Positions 44,329-53,961 of a DNA stretch of 64,000 nt are shown here, in pieces (position 1 is the stretch's first letter; the number at the start of each line of letters is the position of its first letter). Source of the DNA: Ensifer sp. LC163 (lineage in GTDB: Bacteria > Pseudomonadota > Alphaproteobacteria > Rhizobiales > Rhizobiaceae); the NCBI RefSeq assembly GCF_001695855.1, contig NZ_MBSS01000012.1, positions 558,001 through 622,000 on the forward strand. Direction: 5' to 3'. The position numbers and the translations under genes are program-made. The notes under the pieces are model-generated. The model saw only the letters and a program-made list of their open reading frames with translations. It was not told where the DNA came from and did not search any database.

Positions 44329-46494
44329 TCATCCCGCAATCTTGGAGAAATCGGCAACCGTGCCGGTCGCCGAACGGATGAGACCGAGCAGCGCCAGGCG
44401 ATTTGCCCGGATCGACGCGTCGTCGTCATTGACGAGAACGTCATTGAAGAACTGGTCAACCGGCTCGCGCAGCTTCGCCAGGGCCTGCATGGCGGAACGG
44501 AAGTCCTCCTTGGCGATCGCCTCGCGTGCCTCGCCGGAGCCCAGCTGAACTGCGGAGTGCAGCGCTTTTTCGGCATCGAGACGGAAGAGACCAGCGTCGA
44601 CCGCGTCAGCCACCGCCGTGCCCTTCTTCTCTTCGGCCGCCAGGATCTGCGTCGCGCGCTTGGTACCGGCCAGCAGGTTCCTGCCCTCTTCGTCGGTGAT
44701 GAAGGCCGTCAGCGCCTCGACGCGGCGGGCGATCATCAGAAGATCGTCCACATCCGGCGTCAGTACCGCATCGATCAGGTCGTGGCGGGCGCCGAGATCG
44801 CGCAGATAGACCTTGAGACGGTCATGGAAGAAGGACAGCAGGTCCGCCGACACGTCGCTCGTCAGCCCCGGCTTCTGCACTCGCAAAGCGGTCAGCGCGA
44901 TCTCGAAGAACGGCGTGAGCGGCAGGCGCGCCTTACCTTCGAGGATGAGGCGGATAACACCGAGAGCAGCGCGGCGCAGAGCATAGGGATCCTTGGAGCC
45001 GGTCGGCTTTTCATCGATCGCCCAGAAACCGACGAGCGTGTCGAGCTTGTCGGCAAGCGCCACGGTTACGGCGACGGCATCGGTCGGTGCGCGGTCCGAA
45101 GGGCCATTCGGCTTCCAGTGATCTTCGATCGCAGCTGCCACCGAGTTGTCCTCGCCCTGAAGCAGCGCATATTTGCGGCCCATGATGCCCTGAAGTTCGG
45201 GGAACTCGCCCACGGCTTCGGTGCGCAGGTCGGCCTTTGCCAACACCACGGCACGGTCGACCAACTTGGCGTCGGCGCCGGTCACCTTGGCAAGCTCGGC
45301 GGCAAGCGCCCGGATGCGGGCAACGCGTTCGCCCTGCGTGCCGAGCTTGGCATGGAAGGTGACGTTCAGCGCGTCGAGCTTCGCCATGCGCTGGTCGAGC
45401 GGCTTCTTCAGGTCGAGGTCGAACTTTTCAGCCGACGGCTTCAAAGTCTCCAGGTCCGGCAGGCTGCCCTGGTCGCGGTGCCAGAAGTGGGCGGCGTCCG
45501 ACAGGCGGGCGCGCACGACCTTGCCGTTGCCGTGAACGATCTCCTTGCCGCCGTCCTTCGCCTCGATGTTGGAGACGAGGATGAACTTGTTGGAGAGCGT
45601 CTCGGCACCCGGCGCACGGGTCACGAAACACTTCTGGTTGGTCTTGATCGTCAGGCGGATGATTTCCGAGGGAATCTCGAGATAGCTCTCTTCAAAGCTT
45701 CCCATCAGAACCTGCGGCCACTCGACGAGGCCGGAGACCTCCTCGAGCAGGCCCTCGTCCTCGACGAGCTCGAGCCCGTTGGCAAAGGCGACATTATGCG
45801 CGTCGGCGGAGATCATCTGCTTGCGGCGTTCGCCGTCGAGCACGACCTTCGCGCGCTCCAGCTTCTCGGCATAATCGGCAAAGCGGCGCACGGTGATCGC
45901 TTCAGGCGCATGGAAGCGGTGGCCATAGGTGACGTTGGAGGCGACGATGCCGTCGACCTCGAAGGCGATCACATGGGTTTCGTCGGTTTCCGAGCCGAAG
46001 GTGCAGACGATCGACTGCAGCGGGCGAACCCAGCGCAAGGCGCCCGGCTTGGCCGAGGCGGCACCGGAGCGCATCGGCTTCGGCCAGGGAAAGTTGCGGA
46101 TGATCTCCGGCATCGCCTCGGCGACGACCTCTTCGGCCGGACGGCCCGGCTTGACGATATGGGCGACGTAGAAATCACCCTTCTTCGGATCGCTGTGGAC
46201 ATGGGCCTCGCTGATCGAGGACAGGCCGGCGCCGCGCAGAAAGCCCTCGATCGCCTTTTCGTTGGCGTCGGTGCGCGGGCCCTTGCGGTCTTCGCGCACA
46301 TCGGCGGACCGGGCATTGAGGCCACGGATGTCGAGCGTCAGCCGGCGCGGCGTCCAGTATTCGCGTGCGCCCTCATAGGTCAGGCCCGCTTCCACCAGCG
46401 CATCGGTCAGCAGCTTCTTGAGGTCGCCAGCCGCCTTGCGCTGCAGGCGGGCAGGAATTTCCTCGGAGCGGAGTTCGATAAGAAGATCGGGCAT
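44329..46494 (-). CDS. glyS: Glycine-tRNA ligase beta subunit
   Basis: 721 aa. Begins [21 protein letters not shown], the diagnostic N-terminus of GlyS in alpha2-beta2 enzymes; a later block QNGERVAR-like ([13 protein letters not shown]) and [11 protein letters not shown] near the anticodon domain are present. It charges tRNA-Gly together with GlyQ. glyQ lies 5 kb upstream on the same strand, with LemA, aroA and DUF2207 between, so the two subunits are not in a tight operon here. Confidence 0.95.
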   Translation of the reverse strand: MPDLLIELRSEEIPARLQRKAAGDLKKLLTDALVEAGLTYEGAREYWTPRRLTLDIRGLNARSADVREDRKGPRTDANEKAIEGFLRGAGLSSISEAHVHSDPKKGDFYVAHIVKPGRPAEEVVAEAMPEIIRNFPWPKPMRSGAASAKPGALRWVRPLQSIVCTFGSETDETHVIAFEVDGIVASNVTYGHRFHAPEAITVRRFADYAEKLERAKVVLDGERRKQMISADAHNVAFANGLELVEDEGLLEEVSGLVEWPQVLMGSFEESYLEIPSEIIRLTIKTNQKCFVTRAPGAETLSNKFILVSNIEAKDGGKEIVHGNGKVVRARLSDAAHFWHRDQGSLPDLETLKPSAEKFDLDLKKPLDQRMAKLDALNVTFHAKLGTQGERVARIRALAAELAKVTGADAKLVDRAVVLAKADLRTEAVGEFPELQGIMGRKYALLQGEDNSVAAAIEDHWKPNGPSDRAPTDAVAVTVALADKLDTLVGFWAIDEKPTGSKDPYALRRAALGVIRLILEGKARLPLTPFFEIALTALRVQKPGLTSDVSADLLSFFHDRLKVYLRDLGARHDLIDAVLTPDVDDLLMIARRVEALTAFITDEEGRNLLAGTKRATQILAAEEKKGTAVADAVDAGLFRLDAEKALHSAVQLGSGEAREAIAKEDFRSAMQALAKLREPVDQFFNDVLVNDDDASIRANRLALLGLIRSATGTVADFSKIAG

Positions 46495-46607
46495 AGGAGA
46501 TGACTTTTTCTGTTCCGGACGGTTGCGGCCGACTTAGCAAGCTCTGGCGAAAATGTCACCAAGCCCGACGATGAATTTGACCTACACGCAGGAGGGGCGC
46601 GGCGCGA

Positions 46608-48548
46608 TCACCAGCCACCACCGCCGCCCCCGCCGCCACCGCCACCGGAAAAGCCGCCGCCGGTGGAAAAACCTGACGACGAGGATTTCGGCGGGGGCGG
46701 CAAGGAGGAGGTCATGGTGTCGGCCATAGAGCCAGCAAAGCCGCCGATCCGATCGCCGAACGACGTCGAGCCGAAGCCGTCGCCATGGTACCAGGCCGGC
46801 TGGTAGGCGGCAGCGGCCGCAGCCCCCGCAGCGGCGGCCAGCAGCCAGCGATCGAAGGTTTGCGTCCACGGCTTTTCCACCCCGAGCGCGACGGCATAGG
46901 GCAGCAGCGTCTCGAAGTGCAGGGGCGACATCTCGGGCACCCCTTGCATGTTCATCCGGTCCTTCTCGGCAAGCGTCATGTATTGCCGGAGGCCATCGAT
47001 GCCATCCATCATCCGGGTGCCGAGCGGCGTCGGCGCCCCCATCAGGAAGAAGAACAGCACGTTGACGAGCACGATGCCGCCGATTGCAAACAGAAGCGGC
47101 AGTTCGTCGGTCTCGGCGGCGGAGTAGAAGACCACCGCCAGGACGCTCGAAAAGATGGTGAAGGCGACGAAGCCGATGAAGGCGATGACCACGATCGACA
47201 TGATCCGGCTCATCAGGCTCTTTTCGCGCCGCAGGGATTTGCCGAAGGAAACGGCGAAGATCGAAACGAAAAAGGCGATGAAGACGGGGACGATCACCAG
47301 CGGGATGCTGTCCTCGCTCAAATCGCCGAACAGGAACACGGCGGCGACCGCCAGAACCGACAGCAACACGCCGGCGATGATGTAGCCGGTGTTGGCCAGA
47401 TAGTATTTGCCGCGGTGCTCGCGTTCCATGGCATTGCGGAAGTCGGCCCCTGTTGCCTGCACCTTCGTGCCGTTGACCCTGTCGATCTTCAGCTTGCCGC
47501 CGGCGGCATTGACGGCCTTCATCAGGCTCGCCTCGCCGGTCGGCAGCTTCTCGCTACTGCCCTTGCCGGTTGCGGCTATGACGATGGCGCTCTTCAGATC
47601 TTCGAGGACGACATGGCCCTTGACCGCGAGACTGAGCGCAGACGCCGACAGAGCCGTCCAGCCCTCGCCGGAAAAGCCCCTGTTGTCGATGTAGTTGACG
47701 AGCGCCGGGGAAATGCCGTCGGGGGCGTCCCAGCGCGGCACCATGACGCCGCGCGCCGGATCCCGCCCCACCTTCAGCCAGGCACGACCATAATAGAGCA
47801 CCACCACCACAAGTCCCGCTCCAGCGATCAGAAGCGCGATATGATCGCGCAGCCACCAGGTGTTTTCCTGGCTCGTGGACGGCCGGTCGATGCTGCCCTT
47901 CGGCATCTTGATCGCGATGGTCAGCCCCTCCTTCGGCTCAAGCCGCCGGGTGGTTGCAAAGAAGATCTCGCTGCCTTCCTCGGACGCGCGCGCGTCCTTG
48001 CCGGTCGCGCCGTAGCCGCCGGTGAAAACGTCGAGCGCCTCGGCCCGCACGCCTTCCGGCAGATTGACGGTTGCACTTGCCGCATCGATCGGGAAAGCCC
48101 ATTCGGTGCCCGTCACGCCCCAATAGAGTTCGTCGTGATCATCGAAGAACCGGATCTGCCGGCTCGTCTCATAGGTGAACTGGAACGTATGCTCGCCGTG
48201 CGGCAGAAAGACCTCCGCGGATCCGGTGTAGATGCGGATGCCGCCCGAGATCGATTCGGTTCGGTAGGGCTCCTCCTCACCGTCGCGCTCGACCGACAGC
48301 AGCTTGAAATCGACCCTGCTGCGGCGGCCCTTGGCATCGGTGAAGGTCAGCGGCAGGTCGCGAAAGATGCCTCGCCGGATCTGGTTGCCCTCGGCATTGG
48401 CCGTGATCGTTTCGGTGACCGTCAGCGTCCCGTCCTTGGCGACATCGATCACCGAATTATAGGACGAGAACACCTCGTCCGCCCGCCCGGCGCCCGCCGT
48501 CGCCATCAGGAAGAACAACATGCCGAGCAGGGCGACGAAACGGGTCAT
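46608..48548 (-). CDS. DUF2207 membrane protein with Gly-rich C-terminus
   Basis: 646 aa. A signal peptide (about residues 1-23, ending GAGRADE) is followed by an extracytoplasmic region with [19 protein letters not shown], typical of DUF2207. Five or more TM segments follow (near 238, 388, 411, 447 and 487). The C-terminus is [12 protein letters not shown] followed by a poly-Gly stretch ending W. It is a membrane protein of unknown function; many bacteria place it directly beside lemA. Here aroA separates them. Confidence 0.82.
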   Translation of the reverse strand: MTRFVALLGMLFFLMATAGAGRADEVFSSYNSVIDVAKDGTLTVTETITANAEGNQIRRGIFRDLPLTFTDAKGRRSRVDFKLLSVERDGEEEPYRTESISGGIRIYTGSAEVFLPHGEHTFQFTYETSRQIRFFDDHDELYWGVTGTEWAFPIDAASATVNLPEGVRAEALDVFTGGYGATGKDARASEEGSEIFFATTRRLEPKEGLTIAIKMPKGSIDRPSTSQENTWWLRDHIALLIAGAGLVVVVLYYGRAWLKVGRDPARGVMVPRWDAPDGISPALVNYIDNRGFSGEGWTALSASALSLAVKGHVVLEDLKSAIVIAATGKGSSEKLPTGEASLMKAVNAAGGKLKIDRVNGTKVQATGADFRNAMEREHRGKYYLANTGYIIAGVLLSVLAVAAVFLFGDLSEDSIPLVIVPVFIAFFVSIFAVSFGKSLRREKSLMSRIMSIVVIAFIGFVAFTIFSSVLAVVFYSAAETDELPLLFAIGGIVLVNVLFFFLMGAPTPLGTRMMDGIDGLRQYMTLAEKDRMNMQGVPEMSPLHFETLLPYAVALGVEKPWTQTFDRWLLAAAAGAAAAAAYQPAWYHGDGFGSTSFGDRIGGFAGSMADTMTSSLPPPPKSSSSGFSTGGGFSGGGGGGGGGGGW

Positions 48549-48700
48549 GCGGTCTCAGACCTTCCGATCGATCTCGAGCGTTTCCATTTTGCACGGAGTC
48601 ATGGAAACACTCTATTTCTTTGGTTTTCGCATTTCCTGGCGGAAAACCGCTTCGCCCTTTTCCTGGAAAAGCTGGAGGAGCGGTTTCATTCGGCGCGATA

Positions 48701-49969
48701 TCAAGGACGATCACCCGTGAAGGCAACGCCGAGCGATGCAAGCGCATCCCAATAGGCCGGATAGGTCTTGGCGACGCAGCCGGGGTCCTCGATGGCAATG
48801 CCGTGGATCTTTAGCCCGGCAAGGGCGAAGCTCATGGCGATGCGATGGTCGGCAAATGTGTCGATCGAGGCCGGCAATGTCTGCCCGGCAAGTCCCGGAT
48901 CCGAGGAGACGATGAGATCGTCGCCCTCTTCGTGGGCAAGCCCCGGGCGGATGGCGGTCAGGCCCAGCGACAGGGCGCGGACGCGGTCGCATTCCTTCAC
49001 GCGCAGATTGGCAAGTCCGACAAAGCGCACCGGCGTCTCGTTGAAGGCGGCAAGTACCGCGATCGTCGGCACCGCGTCCTGCATCTGCGACCCGTCGATG
49101 ACGGCGGGAAGATTCGGGAAGGTGGAGATGACGGCGTGGGCGCGCGCATCGGGCTGCGAAAACACGGAAGCCGGCACGCCGAGGTCGATGGCTCCTCCGG
49201 TCAACACTTCGGCGGCCCAGAGATAGGTCGCGGCCGACGCGTCCGGCTCGATTGCGAAGTCGGCGGCGCGATAGCCCGTCGGCGCAACCTGCCAGACGGA
49301 TGGGCTCAGCTGCTCCACTTCGGCGCCGAAGGCGCGCATCGCTGCGACCGTCAGATCGATGTAACCGCGCGCGCCAATGTCGTCGCCGGCAAGTTCGATA
49401 CGGACAGGGCCCTTGGCGCCCGGGGCTGCCATCAGCAGAGCCGAGACGTATTGGCTGGAAAGACCGGCGTCGATTTCGATACGGCCGGCAGGGAAGCCGC
49501 GCTTGCCATTGACGGTCACCGGCGGGCACCCGGTTTCCGACGTGACCTCGACACCAAGCGTGCGCAGCGCATCGACAAGCGGCTTGATCGGCCGCTTGCG
49601 CATGTGCTGGTCACCATCGACGACCACCGGGCCGTCGACCAGCGCTGCCGCGGCCGTCAGGAAGCGCGTCGCGGTTCCCGCATTGCCGAGGAACAGCGGA
49701 GCAGACGGCGACGCGAGCCGACCGGTTCCAGTCACGACGAATGTGGTTTCGTCCGGCTCGCTGACCTCGACGCCCATTGCCCGCAAGGCATCGGCCATAT
49801 AGCGCGTGTCGTCGCTCTTCAGCGCGCCCGTCAGCCGGCTCGTGCCCTTGGCTAGCCCCGCAAGAAGCAGCGCCCGATTGGTGATCGACTTCGAACCCGG
49901 CGGGCGGACGTGACCGCGCAAGGGGTGGTCGGTCGGCAGGATGGTCAGCTTCTTCACGGTATCACTCAT
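48701..49969 (-). CDS. aroA: 3-Phosphoshikimate 1-carboxyvinyltransferase (EPSP synthase)
   Basis: 422 aa. Signatures are RPPGSKSITNRALLLAGLA (about residues 21-39), LGNAGTATRFLTAAAALV (about 92-109), RKRPIKPLVDALRTLG and RVKECDRVRALS with TFADHRIAMSFAL. It makes EPSP in the shikimate pathway. In the E. coli enzyme the second motif is NAGTAMRPL; here the residue corresponding to Pro101 is Phe. It differs from the CP4 type normally found beside cmk in Rhizobiaceae, so it may be a second aroA. It lies between lemA and DUF2207, an unusual place. Confidence 0.9.
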   Translation of the reverse strand: MSDTVKKLTILPTDHPLRGHVRPPGSKSITNRALLLAGLAKGTSRLTGALKSDDTRYMADALRAMGVEVSEPDETTFVVTGTGRLASPSAPLFLGNAGTATRFLTAAAALVDGPVVVDGDQHMRKRPIKPLVDALRTLGVEVTSETGCPPVTVNGKRGFPAGRIEIDAGLSSQYVSALLMAAPGAKGPVRIELAGDDIGARGYIDLTVAAMRAFGAEVEQLSPSVWQVAPTGYRAADFAIEPDASAATYLWAAEVLTGGAIDLGVPASVFSQPDARAHAVISTFPNLPAVIDGSQMQDAVPTIAVLAAFNETPVRFVGLANLRVKECDRVRALSLGLTAIRPGLAHEEGDDLIVSSDPGLAGQTLPASIDTFADHRIAMSFALAGLKIHGIAIEDPGCVAKTYPAYWDALASLGVAFTGDRP

Positions 49970-50061
49970 GCTCGGGTCTCTTTATGCAACTGGCGGCGAG
50001 GCTTTCAGCCTCGCAGGCGTGTCTCTTATCATTGGATGGCGTGATCGGGTAACGTCCTCGA

Positions 50062-50610
50062 TCAGAATTTGACTTGCGGCACCGCACGATCCGCCTCGTT
50101 GGCAATCTCGAAATAGCCGGCCTTCACGAAGCGGAAAGCGTTGGCGATGAGGTTCGACGGAAAACTCTCGACCTTGACGTTCAGGTCGCGCGCCGCGCCG
50201 TTGTAGTAGCGGCGCGACATCTGGATCTCGCCCTCGATCGTTTCCAGCGAGCGCTGCAACTCTGCGAAATTCTCGTTGGCCTTGAGATCCGGATAGGCTT
50301 CAGCAAGGGCAAAGAGTTTGCCGAGCGCCTGCGACAGGGCGCCTTCCGCAGCGGCCCGCCCCTCGACATCGCCAGCCGGAACGGCCTGGGCGCGATTGCG
50401 CATCGCGATGACTTCCTCGAGCGTCGACTTCTCGTGGGCGGCGTAGCCCTTCACCGTCTCGATCAGGTTGGGGATGAGATCGGCGCGTCGCTTCAGCTGC
50501 ACGTCGATGCCCGACCAGGCTTCCTCGGCGATCTGCCGCGCCTTGACGAGGCCGTTGTAAACGAAAACCAGATACAGGATCACGACGACGCCGATGGCCA
50601 GACCGATCAT
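50062..50610 (-). CDS. LemA-family membrane protein
   Basis: 182 aa. One N-terminal TM helix (about residues 3-20, IGLAIGVVVILYLVFVYNGL) is followed by a helical domain with VQLKRRADLIPNLIETVKGY and the C-terminal YNGAARDLNVKVESFPSNLIA, diagnostic of LemA. LemA proteins often accompany TPM or DUF2207 proteins with unknown roles in envelope stress. A GC-rich hairpin (49996-50014) follows the gene and may be a weak terminator before aroA. Confidence 0.9.
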   Translation of the reverse strand: MIGLAIGVVVILYLVFVYNGLVKARQIAEEAWSGIDVQLKRRADLIPNLIETVKGYAAHEKSTLEEVIAMRNRAQAVPAGDVEGRAAAEGALSQALGKLFALAEAYPDLKANENFAELQRSLETIEGEIQMSRRYYNGAARDLNVKVESFPSNLIANAFRFVKAGYFEIANEADRAVPQVKF

Positions 50611-50809
50611 GGGATACCCTCCAAAAAAGCTCGGCAGAGATTAGCACCGGCTTTCCAGCTTCAAAGACCTTTCTGCAGCATCCGGGCGGAGAAACGCACT
50701 CCTCCCCAAATGCAAGCCGAAGGCTGTGAACACACTGTTCACCGCTACGGCACATCCGCACGCCAAAACACCTCGATTCCTGTTCCATCGGGAACCGCAG
50801 AGAGCCGGA

Positions 50810-50833
50810 CGATGGGCGATAGTCGCCCCATCG
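50810..50833 (+). promoter_or_regulatory. Inverted repeat before small exported-protein gene
   Basis: CGATGGGCGA (50810-50819), tag, TCGCCCCATCG (50823-50833): 10 pairs with one bulged C and a 3-nt loop, 27 bases before the ATG at 50861. It may be a leader hairpin or operator. Confidence 0.35.
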
Positions 50834-50860
50834 AACAACCCCAGATACGAAGTGAAGACC

Positions 50861-51058
50861 ATGAAAACGCTCGCAACCCTCATCAACGTGATCGCCTTTA
50901 CGGCGCTCTTCGTTGCCTATGCGAGCGTCGGTTCGGCCGAAATGCCAACCGGTGTCCGCCGGGCGCTGCAGACCTACTCCGGTCAGGCTTACACCGGCAC
51001 TTACCCCACGCTGAAGCCAACTTGGAAGATCAGCGTCGATGCCAGCGACACGATCTGA
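50861..51058 (+). CDS. 65-aa small exported protein, unknown
   Basis: Begins MKTLATLINVIAFTALFVAY with a signal peptide or single N-terminal TM helix, probably cleaved after VGSA. The mature region EMPTGVRRALQTYSGQAYTG ends in TLKPTWKISVDASDTI. An in-frame upstream start would add unrelated residues. AAGTGAAG lies before the ATG as a moderate ribosome site. I recognise no family. The nearby hairpin and a downstream convergent pseudogene leave it isolated. Its stop is 3 bp from the end of that pseudogene. Confidence 0.6.
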   Translation: MKTLATLINVIAFTALFVAYASVGSAEMPTGVRRALQTYSGQAYTGTYPTLKPTWKISVDASDTI

Positions 51059-51061
51059 GAT

Positions 51062-51616
51062 CTAGCCCCGGGCCATCCGCGTCGCAATCCCGCTGGCGGC
51101 TTCATCGGCGCCGAGATTGGTGACGTCGAGTTCGATCAGCTGATCGCATTTTCCTCTCAACAGAGCGTGCCGGCTTCTGAGATCGATCAACACTTGCGGA
51201 TCGGTCAGCTTGTGGGCCCTGGAACGACCCGCACGCATCAACCGCTTCAGGTTCTCCTCGATCGCGCAATCGAGAACGACAGCGACGAAACGGGCGCCGC
51301 GATCGGCGGCCAGTGTCGCAAAGTCTTCGAACGCGCGACTGTCCAATGCATCATCCGAAAGCGCGTCGGTGAAAAGGAAGGATTGCGAAGCGTCGGCCCG
51401 GCGTACATGGTCGAGCACCGCCGTTCTGATCGTTGCCCGCAGCGAGCGATAGAGCGGCGTGCCCCCGGCAAACAGCGCCTCGGCCGGATTGATCAGGGTG
51501 TGATTGTCGGCAAGCCTCGCGCCGAGATGTTCGGCGAGATGGCGTGCGATGGTCAGCTTTCCGGTGCCCGGCTAGCCATTGATGTGAACGATGAGGCTGG
51601 CGGGCCCGGCGATCAA
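51062..51616 (-). pseudogene. P-loop kinase with a nonsense codon in its Walker A motif
   Basis: The reading frame from a TTG at 51616 to the stop at 51062 has 185 codons and encodes a P-loop kinase (LIVHING-stop-PGTGKLTIARHLAEH). A TAG codon interrupts it at codon 15 (51574-51572), exactly between HING and PGTGK in Walker A. The rest of the frame is intact: DNHTLINPAEALFAGG, SFLFTDALS and VVLDCAIEENLKRL. A single base change such as TGG to TAG would explain it. No downstream start could restore the Walker A site. Its start overlaps the glyQ stop (TTGA). A sequencing error must be excluded. Confidence 0.8.
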
Positions 51617-52575
51617 GCAGCGTCCCGGTTGAGGTTCGCGCCGCCGGCATCGGTCAGCAGGAACGCTTCGCCGCAGGCCTTTGCCAGCGTGCGGACACGC
51701 AGGATGTAGCTTTGCCGCTCAGTGACCGAAATCACCCCGCGCGCATCGAGCAGGTTGAAGACGTGGCTTGCCTTGATGCACTGGTCGTAGGCCGGGAAGA
51801 CGCACTTGTGCAGCTGGTTGTTGGTACTGTCCGCAGGTGCGCCGGCCGCCAGCAGAGCCTGGCATTCTGCCTCGGCATCGATGAAGTGCTGGTGCAGCAT
51901 TGCGGTATTGGCGTATTCGAAGTTGTACCTCGAATATTCCTGCTCCGCCTGCAGGAAGACGTCGCCATAGCTGATCTTCTCGGCGCCTTCGCGGCCGTTG
52001 AAGTTCAGATCATAGACATTGTCGACGCCCTGGACATACATTGCCAGACGCTCGAGACCGTAGGTCAGCTCGCCGGAGACCGGCGAGCATTCGATGCCGC
52101 AGACCTGCTGGAAATAGGTGAACTGCGACACTTCCATACCGTCGCACCAGCATTCCCAGCCAAGGCCCCAGGCGCCCAGCGTCGGGCTTTCCCAATCGTC
52201 CTCGACGAAACGGATATCGTGCAGCAACGGATCGAGGCCGATCGCCTCCAGCGAGCCGAGATAAAGCTCCTGCAGGTTGGACGGGTTCGGCTTCAGGATC
52301 ACCTGATATTGATAATAGTGCTGCAGACGGTTCGGGTTCTCGCCATAGCGGCCGTCGGTCGGGCGACGGGAGGGCTGGACATAGGCCGCACGCCATGGAC
52401 GGGGACCGAGCGCACGCAATGTCGTTGCCGGATGGAACGTACCGGCGCCGACTTCCATGTCGTAGGGCTGCAGCACCGCGCAACCCTTGTCGGCCCAATA
52501 GTTGTGCAGCGTCAGGATCAGGGCCTGGAACGAGCGCTTGGGGTTCATGTGGTCGGGCAGCGAGGCGGTGGTCAT
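51613..52575 (-). CDS. glyQ: Glycine-tRNA ligase alpha subunit
   Basis: 320 aa. It carries the family blocks [20 protein letters not shown] (about residues 19-38), [19 protein letters not shown] and [20 protein letters not shown] (about 64-83). It is the catalytic class II subunit of alpha2-beta2 GlyRS. The stop overlaps the TTG start of the broken kinase. Its partner glyS lies about 5 kb further along the same strand. Confidence 0.95.
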   Translation of the reverse strand: MTTASLPDHMNPKRSFQALILTLHNYWADKGCAVLQPYDMEVGAGTFHPATTLRALGPRPWRAAYVQPSRRPTDGRYGENPNRLQHYYQYQVILKPNPSNLQELYLGSLEAIGLDPLLHDIRFVEDDWESPTLGAWGLGWECWCDGMEVSQFTYFQQVCGIECSPVSGELTYGLERLAMYVQGVDNVYDLNFNGREGAEKISYGDVFLQAEQEYSRYNFEYANTAMLHQHFIDAEAECQALLAAGAPADSTNNQLHKCVFPAYDQCIKASHVFNLLDARGVISVTERQSYILRVRTLAKACGEAFLLTDAGGANLNRDAA

Positions 52576-52685
52576 GGGGAACGTCCGAATTCTTCACGAA
52601 ATGAGAGCCGGACAGGTGCCACGCCGGGCGACAGGGGTCAAGCGCCCAGGCGGATCTGCGTGCACGCAAAGACGCACGGAAAATC

Positions 52686-52877
52686 TCAGTCGTCTTCGCG
52701 CTTGAGCCGGTATTCGCCGGTCTCGGGATCCTTGACGAGAGTCCCGCTGGCGCCGGTCTGCTGCTCTCGGCGCGTTTGATCGCGCTGACGCGTCAGTTTC
52801 TTGGCATCCGCAATGAACTTGCGGTAGCCGATCCATAGAACGATGCCTGCGATCAGGAGCAGGATAAGCTGCGGCAT
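52686..52877 (-). CDS. 63-aa single-TM hypothetical protein
   Basis: Begins MPQLILLLIAGIVLWIGYRK with one N-terminal TM helix, followed by a basic/Gln-rich stretch and TLVKDPETGEYRLKREDD. The last block, DPETGEYRL, is common to small conserved rhizobial membrane proteins that lie between sppA and glyQ. The function is unknown. It has GGAGG at 52882-52886 on the minus strand, 4-8 bases before the ATG, confirming the start. Confidence 0.7.
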   Translation of the reverse strand: MPQLILLLIAGIVLWIGYRKFIADAKKLTRQRDQTRREQQTGASGTLVKDPETGEYRLKREDD

Positions 52878-52889
52878 TTTTCCTCCCTA

Positions 52890-52998
52890 CTGCATACTTT
52901 TATCCTCAAATCGAGTTCGATTTGAGGATAAAAATATGAAGCCATTCAAAGTGCTACAGCGACCTTTGCGCGTCTAATAAGATGCGCGGCGCTGTAGG
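52890..52998 (+). repeat. Full mosaic palindromic repeat with covarying stem
   Basis: Module 1: GCATACTTTTATCCTCAAATCG-AGTT-CGATTTGAGGATAAAAATATG; the stem pair CCTCAAATCG/CGATTTGAGG differs from the other copies at paired positions, so pairing is kept. Module 2: ACAGCGACCTTTGCGCGTC-taataa-GATGCGCGGCGCTGT. GAGG precedes ATG at 52936, opening MKPFKVLQRPLRV (13 codons, to 52977) in a different frame from the other copies. Confidence 0.87.
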
Positions 52999-53018
52999 CC
53001 CGTCGCGCCGGTCGCGGT

Positions 53019-53885
53019 TCAAAGCCCGAAACGCGCCCACAATGCCCTTTCCTCTACTGCTTCGGCAAGACCTGCCATCGCAGAAGCCGCGATCGGCGCG
53101 GCGATATCGCCGGCAATCGATGCACCGGTCTGGCGGCGCCCGAAGAGACTGCGCACCGGCTGGATCAGTTCGAGCCGCGCCTTCTCGCCATACCGCTTCT
53201 TCACCTCGCCGCGCAGATCGCCAAGGCCGTCGATCAGACCGAGCTCCAATCCGCGCCGCCCCGTCCAGAAAAGACCGGAAAAGACGTCGGGATGGTCGGC
53301 CAGCAATTGCCCGCGGCGGGCCTTCACCATCTGAATGAAGGTATCATGGATATCGAGCTGCAGGCTTTTCAGAAACTCGATGTCGCGTTCCTTTTCCGGC
53401 TGGAACGGGTCGAGCATGACCTTGTTCTCGCCGGCCGTATAGACGCGCCGCTCGACGCCGATCTTCTTCAACAGTTCCGGGAAACCGAAGCCACCGGACA
53501 CCACCCCGATCGAACCGACGATCGAGGTCGGATCGGCGATGATCTCGTCGCCGGCAAGCGCGATCATGTAGCCGCCGGAAGCGGCCACGTCCTCGACGAA
53601 GACGAGCACGCGCTTCTTCTTTTCCTCGGCGAGATCGCGGATGCGCTGGTAGATCAGCCGCGACTGCACCGGCGAGCCGCCGGGCGAGTTGATCGAAATC
53701 GCAACGGCCGGGGCTTCCTTCATCGCGAAGGCCTTCTCCAGCAAGGGAGCGGCCGAAGCCAGATTGAGCGTCGGACGAAACTGACCGCCGCCGGCCATGA
53801 TTGCGCCGTGAAGCCGTACGACGGGGATCGCAACGCCATCCCGCCGAAAACGCTTCGGCATCAGCCTTTTGAAGAACCCGGCCAT
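53019..53885 (-). CDS. S49 family signal-peptide peptidase (SppA/SohB type)
   Basis: 288 aa from MAGFFKRLMPKRFRR; longer in-frame starts overlap the previous gene's end. Visible are VAISINSPGGSPVQSRLIYQ (about residues 70-89), the nucleophile in VAASGGYMIALA (Ser about 112) and TSIVGSIGVVSG; the general-base Lys is likely in GENKVMLDPF. No clear N-terminal TM helix, so it may be cytosolic or peripheral. It degrades signal peptides or membrane peptides. It follows the tRNA methyltransferase on the same strand with 76 bp between. Confidence 0.88.
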   Translation of the reverse strand: MAGFFKRLMPKRFRRDGVAIPVVRLHGAIMAGGGQFRPTLNLASAAPLLEKAFAMKEAPAVAISINSPGGSPVQSRLIYQRIRDLAEEKKKRVLVFVEDVAASGGYMIALAGDEIIADPTSIVGSIGVVSGGFGFPELLKKIGVERRVYTAGENKVMLDPFQPEKERDIEFLKSLQLDIHDTFIQMVKARRGQLLADHPDVFSGLFWTGRRGLELGLIDGLGDLRGEVKKRYGEKARLELIQPVRSLFGRRQTGASIAGDIAAPIAASAMAGLAEAVEERALWARFGL

Positions 53886-53961
53886 TTCAACTCCTGCAAT
53901 ACGAACTCTTGCCCTTGCATGTATGCACTGGTCGTCCAAACGCAATGCCGCATACGGTAAA

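Noticed and set aside
44281..46503. 740-codon plus-strand frame opposite glyS
   Set aside because: Antisense shadow of glyS; no domain.
46785..48755. 656-codon plus-strand frame opposite DUF2207
   Set aside because: Shadow of the minus-strand gene; rich in antisense-type composition and no start signal.
51572..51574. Programmed readthrough of TAG
   Set aside because: No stop-codon readthrough context or pyrrolysine/selenocysteine machinery is visible; a nonsense mutation or base error is simpler.
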